From NCBI GenBank assembly GCA_964595565.1, contig CAZQQX010000004.1, positions 1 through 64,000 on the forward strand: a stretch of DNA of 64,000 nt, given 5' to 3'. Shown piece after piece: positions 51,720 to 61,032 of the stretch (position 1 is the stretch's first letter; the number at the start of each line of letters is the position of its first letter). The position numbers and the translations under genes were made by a program. A model generated the notes under the pieces. The model saw only the letters and a program-made list of their open reading frames with translations. It had not been told where the DNA came from and did no database searches. The DNA comes from JAQVEM01 sp964595565. Its GTDB lineage: Bacteria > Actinomycetota > Humimicrobiia > Humimicrobiales > Humimicrobiaceae.

Positions 51720-53566
51720 TAAAGATAAAAATAAACGATATTACTTTAAGAGAAATATTCCAGAACGCAGAGGTCCAGCATATCGATATACAAACATTCG
51801 ATATGATTCTGAACCATATCAATGATATACAGTATGATAGCCTTGAAATACTGGGAGGTTCGGGTTTTGAAAGAATTCTGGAAAGCAATTTTAACCTGAC
51901 CCCTCTTGGGCTTATCTCTTATATAAAGAATAAAATACCTTCTATTCCACTTCAGATACTTATAGGGGCAAGAAATCTTGGAGGCCTGGAAGTTTATTCA
52001 AAAGATATAATAAATAAATTTGTCAGGCAGTCTGTAAGAAACGGCGTGGATATTTTCAGAGTATACGACTCATTAAACGATCTGGATAATCTTAAATATA
52101 CTATTTCTACCATTATTGAAAATAAAGCTTCGTGCCAGGGAACGATAATATACGATAACTTTAAAGACATAGATTTTTACCTGGGAACAGCGAAAGAACT
52201 GGAGAAACAGGGCTGCAGCAGCATATGTATAAAAGATGCAGAATCCATAATACTACCCGGCAAAACAGGCAGACTCTTTGCAGCCCTCAGCAGCGAGACC
52301 GGTATACCTGTATTTTTAAGCACTTCAAACCTTAGAAATCTGCAAATACCCAATTATTTTGAAGCCTGCCGCAAAGGCTGCGGGGGTATAGATTTAAGTT
52401 TTCTTCCCTCGTCCTATAGTGACTGTAACCACACAATATTTTCGTTTGTATTAAGCTTAAAGGATGAAGATATTTCCCATAATCTTGAACATTCAAAATT
52501 AATCCAGTTAAATGATATTATTAAAAGATATATTTACCCCTTAATTAAGCAGGACTTATTTACCCCTGGTTTTATTTTAAATAGTTCCAACAAAAACCTC
52601 CTTCCAGGATGGTTAATTTCAAGCATTAGCCATCAACTTTCTGAAATCGGGGAACTGGACGCTATGGATTCTGTACTGGAAGAAGTATTTAAAATAAAAA
52701 ATGAGATAGGCAATCCCACACTTGCTACCCCGATAGGTCAGATTATAGGAAGCCAGGCTATACTCAACGCCGTTATTTCTGATTCAAGATGGGAGATATT
52801 ATGTGATGAAATAAAAAAGCTTATATGGGGATATTTTGGTAAACTTCCCGGAAAAGTAGATAAAAAAATTCTGGGAAAATTAGAAAGCACCCCGGATGAC
52901 AATATAAAAGCCGCGCTCGGAGAAGAGGACACCTATGAACAGTGTAAAAATGAACTTATAAACTTTTCCGATAAAGAGGAAGATATACTCAGCTATTGTT
53001 TTTATCCTGAGAAGACAAGAAAACTACTTGAGAAAAAAAAGGCCGGTTTAAGAAAATCACGTTCAGTAAAAGGCTCCGCCTCATTTGTAGAAAATATTAA
53101 TTTCAGAGCAGATAAATCCGGCTCCATGGCGAAATTAGAAAATCTTGATATTAAGAAACTCAGAGAAATAACCAGTCTTGTCGAGAATAGTAACATTGAA
53201 GATATTAAGCTTGAAGTCGATGGGGTCAAAATTTCCATAAATAACCCCCGGTATAGGTCGGAAGAATTCACACCCACAAAAGAGGAGATATCCGGGTCAC
53301 AGGAGGAAAAATCAACCGGTTTGATTGAAGTTAAATCTCCAATTGTGGGTATATTTTACTCCTCTGCCGGTCCGGAGAGCCCGCCTTTTGTAAAAATTGG
53401 TGATAGGGTCAAAAAAGGAGATACACTCTGCATAATTGAGGCTATGAAACTTATGAATAAAATTACTTCAGACTGCGACGGTAAGATAATAGATATACCT
53501 GTTTCTAACGAAGAAGCAGTGGAGTTTGACCAGACATTGATTATTATAAAAAAAGACGAAAAATAG
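51716..53566 (+). CDS. Fusion: inactive-looking carboxyltransferase domain plus AccB biotin carrier
   Basis: 616 residues with two parts. Residues 1 to about 430 align in order with the TIM-barrel carboxyltransferase of oxaloacetate decarboxylase alpha/pyruvate carboxylase (ILGGSGFE, PLQILIGARNLGG, NGVDIFRVYDSLND, SSICIKDAES). Asp8 of the DxTLR motif and the Lys of the KD motif (about 173) remain. The two metal-binding His of the usual LHxHD motif are replaced by Ser (LSTSN, about 201-205), DAHQS is degenerate and the substrate Arg/Gln of RGQN is altered. Residues about 470-616 are a complete AccB: the helical MAKLENLDIKKLREIT start, a linker, then the biotinyl domain with Lys578 in EAMKLM. 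It is coupled to bioY and followed by accC, so it should act as the acetyl-CoA carboxylase carrier, with the barrel as scaffold or regulator. The C-terminal role is firm; loss of activity is inferred. Confidence 0.9.
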   Translation: MIKIKINDITLREIFQNAEVQHIDIQTFDMILNHINDIQYDSLEILGGSGFERILESNFNLTPLGLISYIKNKIPSIPLQILIGARNLGGLEVYSKDIINKFVRQSVRNGVDIFRVYDSLNDLDNLKYTISTIIENKASCQGTIIYDNFKDIDFYLGTAKELEKQGCSSICIKDAESIILPGKTGRLFAALSSETGIPVFLSTSNLRNLQIPNYFEACRKGCGGIDLSFLPSSYSDCNHTIFSFVLSLKDEDISHNLEHSKLIQLNDIIKRYIYPLIKQDLFTPGFILNSSNKNLLPGWLISSISHQLSEIGELDAMDSVLEEVFKIKNEIGNPTLATPIGQIIGSQAILNAVISDSRWEILCDEIKKLIWGYFGKLPGKVDKKILGKLESTPDDNIKAALGEEDTYEQCKNELINFSDKEEDILSYCFYPEKTRKLLEKKKAGLRKSRSVKGSASFVENINFRADKSGSMAKLENLDIKKLREITSLVENSNIEDIKLEVDGVKISINNPRYRSEEFTPTKEEISGSQEEKSTGLIEVKSPIVGIFYSSAGPESPPFVKIGDRVKKGDTLCIIEAMKLMNKITSDCDGKIIDIPVSNEEAVEFDQTLIIIKKDEK

Positions 53567-53574
53567 ACAATCTT

Positions 53575-54918
53575 ATGTTTAAAAGAATACTCATTGCAAA
53601 CAGGGGTGAAATAGCTGTAAGAATAATCAGAGCCTGCAGAGAACTCGGCATAGAAAGCATTTCAGTACATTCAACAGCAGATAAAAACTCAATACATACA
53701 AAACTTTCTGATAAAAGTGTCTGTATAGGCCCCCCTCCTCCCTCTAAAAGTTATCTTAATATTAACAGCATAATTTCAGCTGCACAAATAACCGGATGCG
53801 ATGCCATCCATCCGGGCTATGGATTCCTTGCCGAAAACCCGGATTTTGTAAATGCCTGCGAGAAAAATAATCTGGTTTTCATAGGCCCTCCTGCAGAAGT
53901 AATCTCCCTCGCAGGAAATAAATCCAGAACCATAGAAATAATGCAGCAAAACAAAATACCTGTTATCCCCGGTTCGTCGGGCAATGTAGAAAGTATCAAA
54001 AAAGCTCTGAAACTGGGAAAACGTCTTGGTTATCCTGTTATAATAAAAGCATCTTTCGGTGGAGGCGGAAAAGGAATGCGAATCTGCAGTGATAAAAAAG
54101 ACATCATTGCCCATTTTCCGGTTGCAAAATCGGAATCTGAATCGTCCTTTGGTAATGGCGAAGTTTACATAGAAAAATATATCCCAAGACCAAGACACGT
54201 TGAATTTCAAATTCTTTCAGATAACTATGGCAATACTGTATGTGTGGGAGAGAGAGAATGTTCCATTCAGAGAAGACATCAGAAGCTTATTGAGGAAGCA
54301 CCCGCGGTCAACCTACCACCAAGAACAGTCAGATTAATGAGAGAATTTGCAGTAAGGGCTGCAAGGGCAATAAATTATAAGAATGTAGGGACCATAGAAT
54401 TTTTAATCGATGGACAGGGAAATTTTTACTTCATTGAAATAAATACCAGAATTCAGGTAGAGCACCCGGTAACAGAAATGGTTTCTGGAATTGACCTGGT
54501 AAAAGAACAGATAAGAATAGCCTCGGGACAAAAAACCGATTACTTAACCGAAAATTACACCCCGCGCGGGCACTCCATTGAATTCAGGATCAACGCCGAA
54601 GACCCGGATAATGATTTTAAACCCTGTCCCGGAAAAATAACAGATATTTTTTTACCGGGTGGACCCGGTATAAGATTGGATACTTTTATACACCCCAATT
54701 GTGAAATTCTCCCCTTTTATGATTCCCTGATAGCAAAACTTATAGTGCATGACAGCACCAGAAAAGAAGTAATTTTAAAATCACAGCGGGCACTGAACGA
54801 ATTTAGAATAGATGGAATTAAAACCACAATACCCTTCTATAAAAAAATTGTCCGTAGTAAGAATTTTCTTCTGGGAAATATTCACACCCACTTTATTGAA
54901 GAAGAAATGGCTAACTAA
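53575..54918 (+). CDS. accC: Biotin carboxylase subunit of acetyl-CoA carboxylase
   Basis: ATP-grasp enzyme that carboxylates biotin. 447 residues: ILIANRGEIAVRIIRACRELG, HPGYGFLAEN, the Gly-rich ASFGGGGKGMR, ERECSIQRRHQK and FIEINTRIQVEHPVTEM are all present. It starts eight bases after the fusion gene and belongs to the bioY-accB-accC unit. Its stop overlaps the convergent nuclease gene by four bases. Confidence 0.96.
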   Translation: MFKRILIANRGEIAVRIIRACRELGIESISVHSTADKNSIHTKLSDKSVCIGPPPPSKSYLNINSIISAAQITGCDAIHPGYGFLAENPDFVNACEKNNLVFIGPPAEVISLAGNKSRTIEIMQQNKIPVIPGSSGNVESIKKALKLGKRLGYPVIIKASFGGGGKGMRICSDKKDIIAHFPVAKSESESSFGNGEVYIEKYIPRPRHVEFQILSDNYGNTVCVGERECSIQRRHQKLIEEAPAVNLPPRTVRLMREFAVRAARAINYKNVGTIEFLIDGQGNFYFIEINTRIQVEHPVTEMVSGIDLVKEQIRIASGQKTDYLTENYTPRGHSIEFRINAEDPDNDFKPCPGKITDIFLPGGPGIRLDTFIHPNCEILPFYDSLIAKLIVHDSTRKEVILKSQRALNEFRIDGIKTTIPFYKKIVRSKNFLLGNIHTHFIEEEMAN

Positions 54919-55757
54919 TAATTATAGATTTCTACCAGCAGTCCCTCTCTGTCTCTCAGATAAAGTGTATCATGGTCATTGTTCCATAACGGTTTTGAGC
55001 TTCCCCAGTAAAATTTACCCTCACCGTCTTTTCCGCTTCCGGTAAAAAGATATATAGTAGTGCCCTGTTTAAAAACACCCCTGTCAAATTCATAGATGCT
55101 GGTACCGCTATCCTTAATGGTCCAGCCGTTGATATCAATTGGCGCAGCCCCTGTGTTTTTTATTATTACATACTCATCATTTAAATTAGTATTATCATTG
55201 CCCCGGGCATCGTAGTGTATTTCAATCTTTATATTATTTATTTTTGACTCTTCCCACAGCCCCAGTTTACGATTTCTCGCGTATCTCTCCGCTTCAAGAA
55301 TTTTTTCTGTATTCTTTATGTCAGGAGGATAAGTATAGCAGTTTGCAAAACCTCTTTTTACCATTTCCAGATTCACAAAAAGTTCGCCTGTGTATACATA
55401 TCTTAAAAGTCTTCCATATTTGTCTTTGTCGGATACATCCTTTTCTAAAGACACTTCCTTATCCAGAACCATTGCTCTTAGTGCCTGCCCTGCTTCCTCA
55501 AAAAAGTACATCCCGTATTCAGGTGCATTAATGCCTGTAAGTCTTACGATTCTTCCATCCGAAAGAATAATGGTATCCCCGTCAAAAACTTCTTTAACCA
55601 GGTCACCGCTTAAATCTTCAGTTTCTCCACCGGCAGTCGTTTTGTCTTCATAATTATTGCCAGCATAATCCCCATAATCATAATAAAGGCCACAACCATA
55701 AAGAAAAACTGTAATGATTGTTACCAGAATCAAAAGTAATTTAACCAGTGCAGACAT
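54915..55757 (-). CDS. Thermonuclease-like lipoprotein with lamin-tail domain
   Basis: Exported 280-residue protein. Signal anchor at 1-20 ends in a lipobox-like LYGC (about 19-22). Residues about 52-170 form a staphylococcal-nuclease domain with the metal/catalytic residues visible: FDGDT, Arg in VRLTGINAPE, its Glu, and Arg in DKYGRLLRYVY. Residues about 180-280 form a lamin-tail (LTD) domain (DEYVIIKNTGAAPIDINGW, DTLYLRDREG). Such proteins degrade extracellular DNA or RNA at the cell surface. Convergent with accC. Confidence 0.9.
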   Translation of the reverse strand: MSALVKLLLILVTIITVFLYGCGLYYDYGDYAGNNYEDKTTAGGETEDLSGDLVKEVFDGDTIILSDGRIVRLTGINAPEYGMYFFEEAGQALRAMVLDKEVSLEKDVSDKDKYGRLLRYVYTGELFVNLEMVKRGFANCYTYPPDIKNTEKILEAERYARNRKLGLWEESKINNIKIEIHYDARGNDNTNLNDEYVIIKNTGAAPIDINGWTIKDSGTSIYEFDRGVFKQGTTIYLFTGSGKDGEGKFYWGSSKPLWNNDHDTLYLRDREGLLVEIYNY

Positions 55758-55763
55758 ATTATC

Positions 55764-56312
55764 TTATTTCTTGCGCAATTCTGAAAACTTTTTTCTCGTA
55801 CCTGTACTTAACCTTTTTTCCAGCGAGAGGAACCCTCTATCATAATTTTTTCTCAGGCAATCAATATCTTCTCTTATCTTCCTTTTTAATTCCTTAAGCT
55901 CAATTTTAAATTCACGACTGGATTTGCGGTAAACATTTTTTCTAAAAATGACTTTCTGCTGTAGATAATCAGACGTAACCACGAAAATACTTTTGTATCC
56001 CGTTTCCATAGCAGCCAGCTTTTCAATAACATCATCAGCCGTCTCACTTTTCTTTGAATGGATAATTTTTACTCCATCTACAATTCTGCTTCCCCTGTCA
56101 GAATTATCACTGTTTCTGGCATCAAAGACTACTATCACATCCCAGCTTTTGAGGTATTTGTACCAGGTCAGGTCTGCCACCAGTTTGCCCTTTAAATAAT
56201 CTATTCTTCCACTGCTTAAGCTGCGGGCGCTAAAAGAGCTAAAGATAAAATTATGCCCGTCTACTATAATTAAATTTTTTTCATAACTTTGCTTTTCCGG
56301 ATTGTTTTTCAA
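55764..56312 (-). CDS. yacP: NYN-domain ribonuclease-like protein, YacP/Rae1 family
   Basis: PIN/NYN-fold protein related to YacP (Rae1), a ribosome-associated endoribonuclease. Key points: NLIIVDGHNFIFS (first catalytic Asp), VVFDARNSD, the SKKSETADDVIEKLA acidic loop and FVVTSDYLQQKV. The start is problematic. An ATG overlapping the rlmB stop (ATGA, 56284) would be ideal but is one base out of frame, right before an A7 run. The in-frame alternative used here is a TTG at 56312 with AGGAG four bases upstream, which overlaps rlmB by 32 bases. A one-base homopolymer difference would restore the classical start. Confidence 0.82.
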   Translation of the reverse strand: MKNNPEKQSYEKNLIIVDGHNFIFSSFSARSLSSGRIDYLKGKLVADLTWYKYLKSWDVIVVFDARNSDNSDRGSRIVDGVKIIHSKKSETADDVIEKLAAMETGYKSIFVVTSDYLQQKVIFRKNVYRKSSREFKIELKELKRKIREDIDCLRKNYDRGFLSLEKRLSTGTRKKFSELRKK

Positions 56313-57093
56313 TTTGCTCCTGAACCTTATATAAAATAATTCCGCTGGCAACCGAGACATTTAATGACTGCATCCTGCCACTTAACTTTATAGAAATCAT
56401 AAAATCGCAATTATCTTTTACCAGCCTGCTTATACCCTTATCTTCACTTCCCATAACAAGTGCCATGGGAAAAGTAAAATTAACCTCATTTAAGTAACCC
56501 ACACGCGAATCTATATCAAGTGTTGTTCCGTAAATCCAGAACCCCCTGTTTTTTAATTCTTTTATAGTCCTTACAATGTTTACCACTCTAAAAACCAGTA
56601 CTTCCTCAAGCGCACCGGCAGAAATCTTACTGACCCTTTCATTTACTGCCACACTTCTTCTTTCGGGTATAATAATCCCATCAAATCCAAACGCATGACA
56701 GTTTCTTATAATTGAACCGAAATTACCTGCGTCGGTGACACCATCAAGAATTATTAACCGGCTTCTATCTGTATTGTCTATACCGGATACAGTATTTAGG
56801 TAATCATCCAGGCTGGAATAATTGTAAGGAGAAACCATGGCGCCAACACTCCGGGAATTGATATCTCCACCGGAAATATCACTAAATTGAGCCGATTCAA
56901 GTTCAGCAATTTCAATATTTTTCTTTTCGGCTTCATTAATTATCTTCTGTATCCTTAAATCTTTTTTTCTTTCCTTTTTAATAATAATTCTGTATATCTT
57001 TCTTCTGCCTGCGTTAGCAGTAACTGCTGAGTACACTGGATTTACACCATATATATATTCATAATTTAATTTTTTTTCTACCATCATCGCCAT
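56281..57093 (-). CDS. rlmB: 23S rRNA 2'-O-methyltransferase, TrmH/SpoU family (RlmB type)
   Basis: SPOUT methyltransferase of 270 residues with the N-terminal substrate-binding domain (YIYGVNPVYSAVTANAGRRKI) and the three knotted motifs: DGVTDAGNFGSIIRNCHAFG, LVMGSEDKGISRLV and SGRMQSLNVSVASGIILY. RlmB methylates G2251 in 23S rRNA. It lies between cysS and yacP, the order known from Firmicutes; mrnC, often found between cysS and rlmB, is missing. Confidence 0.92.
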   Translation of the reverse strand: MAMMVEKKLNYEYIYGVNPVYSAVTANAGRRKIYRIIIKKERKKDLRIQKIINEAEKKNIEIAELESAQFSDISGGDINSRSVGAMVSPYNYSSLDDYLNTVSGIDNTDRSRLIILDGVTDAGNFGSIIRNCHAFGFDGIIIPERRSVAVNERVSKISAGALEEVLVFRVVNIVRTIKELKNRGFWIYGTTLDIDSRVGYLNEVNFTFPMALVMGSEDKGISRLVKDNCDFMISIKLSGRMQSLNVSVASGIILYKVQEQIEKQSGKAKL

Positions 57094-57155
57094 ATATTCA
57101 ATAACAAAGAAATTACTTAAGCCGACCTTTTACAAACAACCCTGCCCTGTCTATT

Positions 57156-58664
57156 TTAATTCTCTTCTCTCAGAGTTTTCCATATCGTGCCTTCTTTTCT
57201 GTCTTCCAGCACTATACCCATGCTACTCAGGTAAGACCTGATTTTATCTGCTGTTTTAAAATCTCCGTTTTCCCTTGCAGTTTTCCTTTCCGCTATCAGT
57301 TTTTTTATTTCCTCTTCGGTTACTCCGGCCCCGTCTTTTATATCCCCGGATAATCTTGAAACTTCTTTTGAAAAATTCAATCCCAGAACCGCTCCTGATT
57401 CCTTTATCCTGTCTGAGGCATCACAGAGATTCTTTCTAACAGGCTGGTTAATCCTGAAATCCGGTTTCTGTATTATATTGTTTATACTTTTTATCAGTTC
57501 AAAGATATCGCCAATCGCCCTGGCTGAATTAAAATCATCATCCATGGAATTTTTAAAATCATTTTCAAATTTTTTTACTAAAGATTCCAGCTTTAGTGCA
57601 ACTTTGCTTCCGGCTATTTTACCTGCCGCCTCTTCTTTTTTTATTTCAGGTAGATACTCGGTCTGATTTACTAAAAATTCTATATTTTTTAGAGTATTGA
57701 CAATTTTGTCCAGCGCTTTTTCAGCTTCATCCAGTTTTTCCATATTAAACTCCAGTGGGCTTCTATAGTGAGTGGAAAGAATGTATATTTTTATTATATT
57801 GGCAGAATAAATTTTAAGCAGATTTTTTAATATCCAGTTCTCTTTAAGACCCCGTGACTTCGACATCTTCCCTTCTCTTACCTCAATCATACCATTGTGC
57901 ATCCAGTATTTTACAAAGTCACCTTTGCCCGGAAAAGCCGCCTCTGACTGCGCAATTTCATTTTCATGGTGCGGGAATACTAAATCTATACCACCGCCAT
58001 GTATATCAATATTCGGGCCCAGCAGATTGGTTGCCATCGCAGAACACTCAATATGCCAGCCGGGTCTTCCGCTACCCCAGGGGCTTTCCCAGGATGGTTC
58101 TCCCTTTCTGGCTTTCTTCCACAGGGCAAAATCAATTTTATTTTTTTTCTTAAAACCTTCTTCCCCGCTATCTTTCATCTCATTTATATCCTGCCCGGAT
58201 AATTTACCGTACCCGGGAAATTTATTTACCTCAAAATAAACATTTCCGTCAACTTCATAGCCGAACCCATTTTCAATAATTTTTTCTATAATATCTATTA
58301 TTTCACCTATCATTTCCGTAGCCAGGGGCATCTTGCTGAAACCATCTACCTCCAGAGTTTCCAGGTCTTCCAGAAAAGCATCTATATATCTTGAAGTTAT
58401 CACTTTATAATCAACTTTTTCTTCCAGCGCCCTTTTGATTATCTTATCTTCAATATCAGTAATATTCTGAACATATTCCACCCTGTACCCCAGATATTGA
58501 AGGTAATTTTTTACCATGTTAAAAACAATAACCGGCCTCGTATTGCCTATAGATATATAGTTATAAACAGTAGGGCCACATACATACATCTTTACGCAGT
58601 CCTTACTTAATGGCTCAATTAATTCTTTTTTTCTGTGCAGAGTATTGTATATTTTTAAACTCAC
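57156..58664 (-). CDS. cysS: Cysteinyl-tRNA synthetase
   Basis: Class I synthetase of 502 residues, slightly longer than the usual 465. The zinc ligands are in MYVCGPTVYN, HIECSAMA and PHHENEIAQS. The HIGH box reads SIGN and KMSKS is in REGKMSKSRG. The C-terminal DALR and tail domains follow. Extra residues sit mainly in the DALR region. It follows cysE by 57 bases. Confidence 0.96.
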   Translation of the reverse strand: MSLKIYNTLHRKKELIEPLSKDCVKMYVCGPTVYNYISIGNTRPVIVFNMVKNYLQYLGYRVEYVQNITDIEDKIIKRALEEKVDYKVITSRYIDAFLEDLETLEVDGFSKMPLATEMIGEIIDIIEKIIENGFGYEVDGNVYFEVNKFPGYGKLSGQDINEMKDSGEEGFKKKNKIDFALWKKARKGEPSWESPWGSGRPGWHIECSAMATNLLGPNIDIHGGGIDLVFPHHENEIAQSEAAFPGKGDFVKYWMHNGMIEVREGKMSKSRGLKENWILKNLLKIYSANIIKIYILSTHYRSPLEFNMEKLDEAEKALDKIVNTLKNIEFLVNQTEYLPEIKKEEAAGKIAGSKVALKLESLVKKFENDFKNSMDDDFNSARAIGDIFELIKSINNIIQKPDFRINQPVRKNLCDASDRIKESGAVLGLNFSKEVSRLSGDIKDGAGVTEEEIKKLIAERKTARENGDFKTADKIRSYLSSMGIVLEDRKEGTIWKTLREEN

Positions 58665-58721
58665 CCGTATCCTCCTGAATGAAATTATATTTATTCTAAT
58701 TTAATTACTGCATGAATTTTT

Positions 58722-59390
58722 TTAATTTTTATTATCTTTATTTTTTTCTTTTTTTATTTTTTTTAACTCTTTTTCTAAAAAATCTATCCTGGCACTGTAA
58801 TCACTTAAAATTTCACTGACCGGGTCAGGAAGATTCATCCGGTGAAATTCGTCAGACAGCACTTTTTCCCCTCCAATTCTTACAATTTTACCCGGAACCC
58901 CAACTACTGTACAATTATCGGGCACGGACCTTATAACTACCGCCCCCGAACCAATAATTACATTACTGCCTATTTCAATAGAGCCAAGCACTTTTGCACC
59001 GGCAGATATTACCACATTATTTCCAATAGTCGGGTGGCGCTTACCTTTTTCCTTTCCGGTACCGCCCAGTGTTACTCCCTGGTACAGGGTAACATTATCA
59101 CCGATTTCCGAAGTTTCTCCAATTACTACCCCCATACCATGGTCTATAAAAAATCTTCTTCCTATTTTTGCACCGGGATGAATCTCAATTCCGGTAAAAA
59201 ACCTGCTGCACTGCGATATCCACCGGGGGATAAAGGGTATTCTGTGCCTGTAAAGCCAGTGTGCTATCCTGTGATTTATAACCGCATGAACACCCGAGTA
59301 GGTAAACAAAATCTCCGGGGTACTTGTCGCAGCTGGATCCCTTTCCTTTGCTGCCTGTACCAGATCTTTTATCTCGGCTATTAATCCCAT
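58722..59390 (-). CDS. cysE: Serine O-acetyltransferase
   Basis: First step of cysteine synthesis, acetyl transfer to serine. 222 residues with a helical N-terminal domain and left-handed beta-helix hexapeptide repeats (HPGAKIGRRFFIDHGMGVVI, GVTLGGTGKEKGKRHPTIG). The C-terminus ends in a Lys/Glu-rich coil rather than the usual Ile tail that binds CysK, so complex formation may be absent. It is located between gltX and cysS. Confidence 0.95.
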   Translation of the reverse strand: MGLIAEIKDLVQAAKERDPAATSTPEILFTYSGVHAVINHRIAHWLYRHRIPFIPRWISQCSRFFTGIEIHPGAKIGRRFFIDHGMGVVIGETSEIGDNVTLYQGVTLGGTGKEKGKRHPTIGNNVVISAGAKVLGSIEIGSNVIIGSGAVVIRSVPDNCTVVGVPGKIVRIGGEKVLSDEFHRMNLPDPVSEILSDYSARIDFLEKELKKIKKEKNKDNKN

Positions 59391-59426
59391 AAATTTACTC
59401 TTCTAATTGACAATATTTTTTACTAT

Positions 59427-60908
59427 TCAAATATTAATTTCCATATATTCTAAAGTTTGTTTAACTCTCTGTATACAATTTTTTAAACCCAGTATCGAAA
59501 TAATCGCAGGCAGCCCGGGACCGGCGGTCTTTCCGGTAACAGATATCCTGATAGGCATATATAAAAATTTTCCTTTTATTTTCATTTTTTTTAGCTTTTC
59601 TCCGGCATCATTAATTATTCTTTTACTCTGTTCCTCATTTAAATCTATATCTTTATTGTTGTCAAAAGATTTCCAGCTTTTTCCAAGCTCACCGAGAAAT
59701 TTCTGTATAACTAACTTAGAGATATCCAGCCTTAAAATCTCCAGTGCTTCCGGACTGTACCCTGAAATTTCATCGGTTAAAAAATCCCTTACATAAGGAG
59801 TAAAATCACTTATAACCCTTAAATTATCCTGAAAAGCTTCCGCACATTTATAAATTTTATCCATGACTTTTTTATTTTTAATATCCTTTTTATCCAGTAC
59901 TTTTTCTTTAACCAGATAAGGTAAGCCAAGTTCCACCAGCTCTTTTATCGATTTTTTCCTGATGTAAATGCCATTCATCCAGTTTAGTTTATCTATATCA
60001 AAAATGGCCGGGCTTTTTGATATGCCAGCTATCTTAAACTTATCCTTAATATCTCTAACATCAAAGATTTCCTGGTTATCGTCCGGTGACCATGAAAGTA
60101 TTGAAAGATAATTTACTATAGCTTCGGCCAGATATCCCTCCTGCCTGAACTGAGAAATTGTGGTAGCCCCGAGCCTCTTACTCAGTTTTGAACCGTCTTT
60201 TGCAAGTATCATGGAAATATGGGCAAAAGAAGGCACTTTAAACCCGAGACTCTCAAATAATAAAATCTGCCTGGCAGTATTTGTTAGATGGTCTTCTCCC
60301 CTCAGGACATGGGTCACCCCCATATCTCCATCGTCTACCACAACAGCAAAGTTGTAAGAGGGGGTGCCGTCAGATTTTATTATTACAAAGTCCCCTATTA
60401 CGCTGGATTTAAACTTTATCTCTCCCCTTATCAAATCATTAAAGATTATATCCCTGTCATCTTCCACCTTAAATCTTACAGCAAATTTTCTGCCCTCTCT
60501 CATATTCTTTTTAATTTCAGCATCATCAAGTTCTCTGCACCTGTTATCATATTTTGACATCTTCCCGGCAGCGTACTGACTTTCCCTGAGCTTTTTCAGT
60601 CTTTCGGGGGTGCAGAAGCATCTGTAAGCCTTATTTTCCTCCAGCAGCCTGGCAGCAAAGCTCTGATATATATTAATCCTTTCACTCTGCCTGTAGAATT
60701 CATTCCAGCTTAAGCCCAGCCACCTTAAATCTCTTATTATTGATTTTTCATAAATTCTACTGGACCTCTTTACATCGGTATCTTCAATTCTCAAAATTAC
60801 CTTACCCTCCATACTTGATGCAGCCAGCCAGTTAAATAAGGCGGTTCTCGCTGTTCCGATGTGCAAACCTCCCGTAGGAGACGGGGCAAACCTAAAACAG
60901 GGTGTCAT
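59427..60908 (-). CDS. gltX: Glutamyl-tRNA synthetase
   Basis: Class I synthetase of about 493 residues. The HIGH motif is GLHIGTARTALFNW near residue 14 and the KMSKS-type motif GSKLSKRLGA. I prefer the ATG at 60908 because GGAG lies five bases upstream and the protein then begins MTPCFRFAPSPTGG, as in relatives; an ATG six codons earlier is possible. In many such bacteria the enzyme also charges tRNA-Gln for later amidation. Confidence 0.95.
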   Translation of the reverse strand: MTPCFRFAPSPTGGLHIGTARTALFNWLAASSMEGKVILRIEDTDVKRSSRIYEKSIIRDLRWLGLSWNEFYRQSERINIYQSFAARLLEENKAYRCFCTPERLKKLRESQYAAGKMSKYDNRCRELDDAEIKKNMREGRKFAVRFKVEDDRDIIFNDLIRGEIKFKSSVIGDFVIIKSDGTPSYNFAVVVDDGDMGVTHVLRGEDHLTNTARQILLFESLGFKVPSFAHISMILAKDGSKLSKRLGATTISQFRQEGYLAEAIVNYLSILSWSPDDNQEIFDVRDIKDKFKIAGISKSPAIFDIDKLNWMNGIYIRKKSIKELVELGLPYLVKEKVLDKKDIKNKKVMDKIYKCAEAFQDNLRVISDFTPYVRDFLTDEISGYSPEALEILRLDISKLVIQKFLGELGKSWKSFDNNKDIDLNEEQSKRIINDAGEKLKKMKIKGKFLYMPIRISVTGKTAGPGLPAIISILGLKNCIQRVKQTLEYMEINI

Positions 60909-61032
60909 TATCACTCCATCACTCAAAAATATTTATTACATCCGGAAACCTGTATAATTCTTTACCATCCAGACAGAACCATTCAAAAACCCGGATATGA
61001 TTTATAAACTTTTTCTTTAAAAACTCATCATC

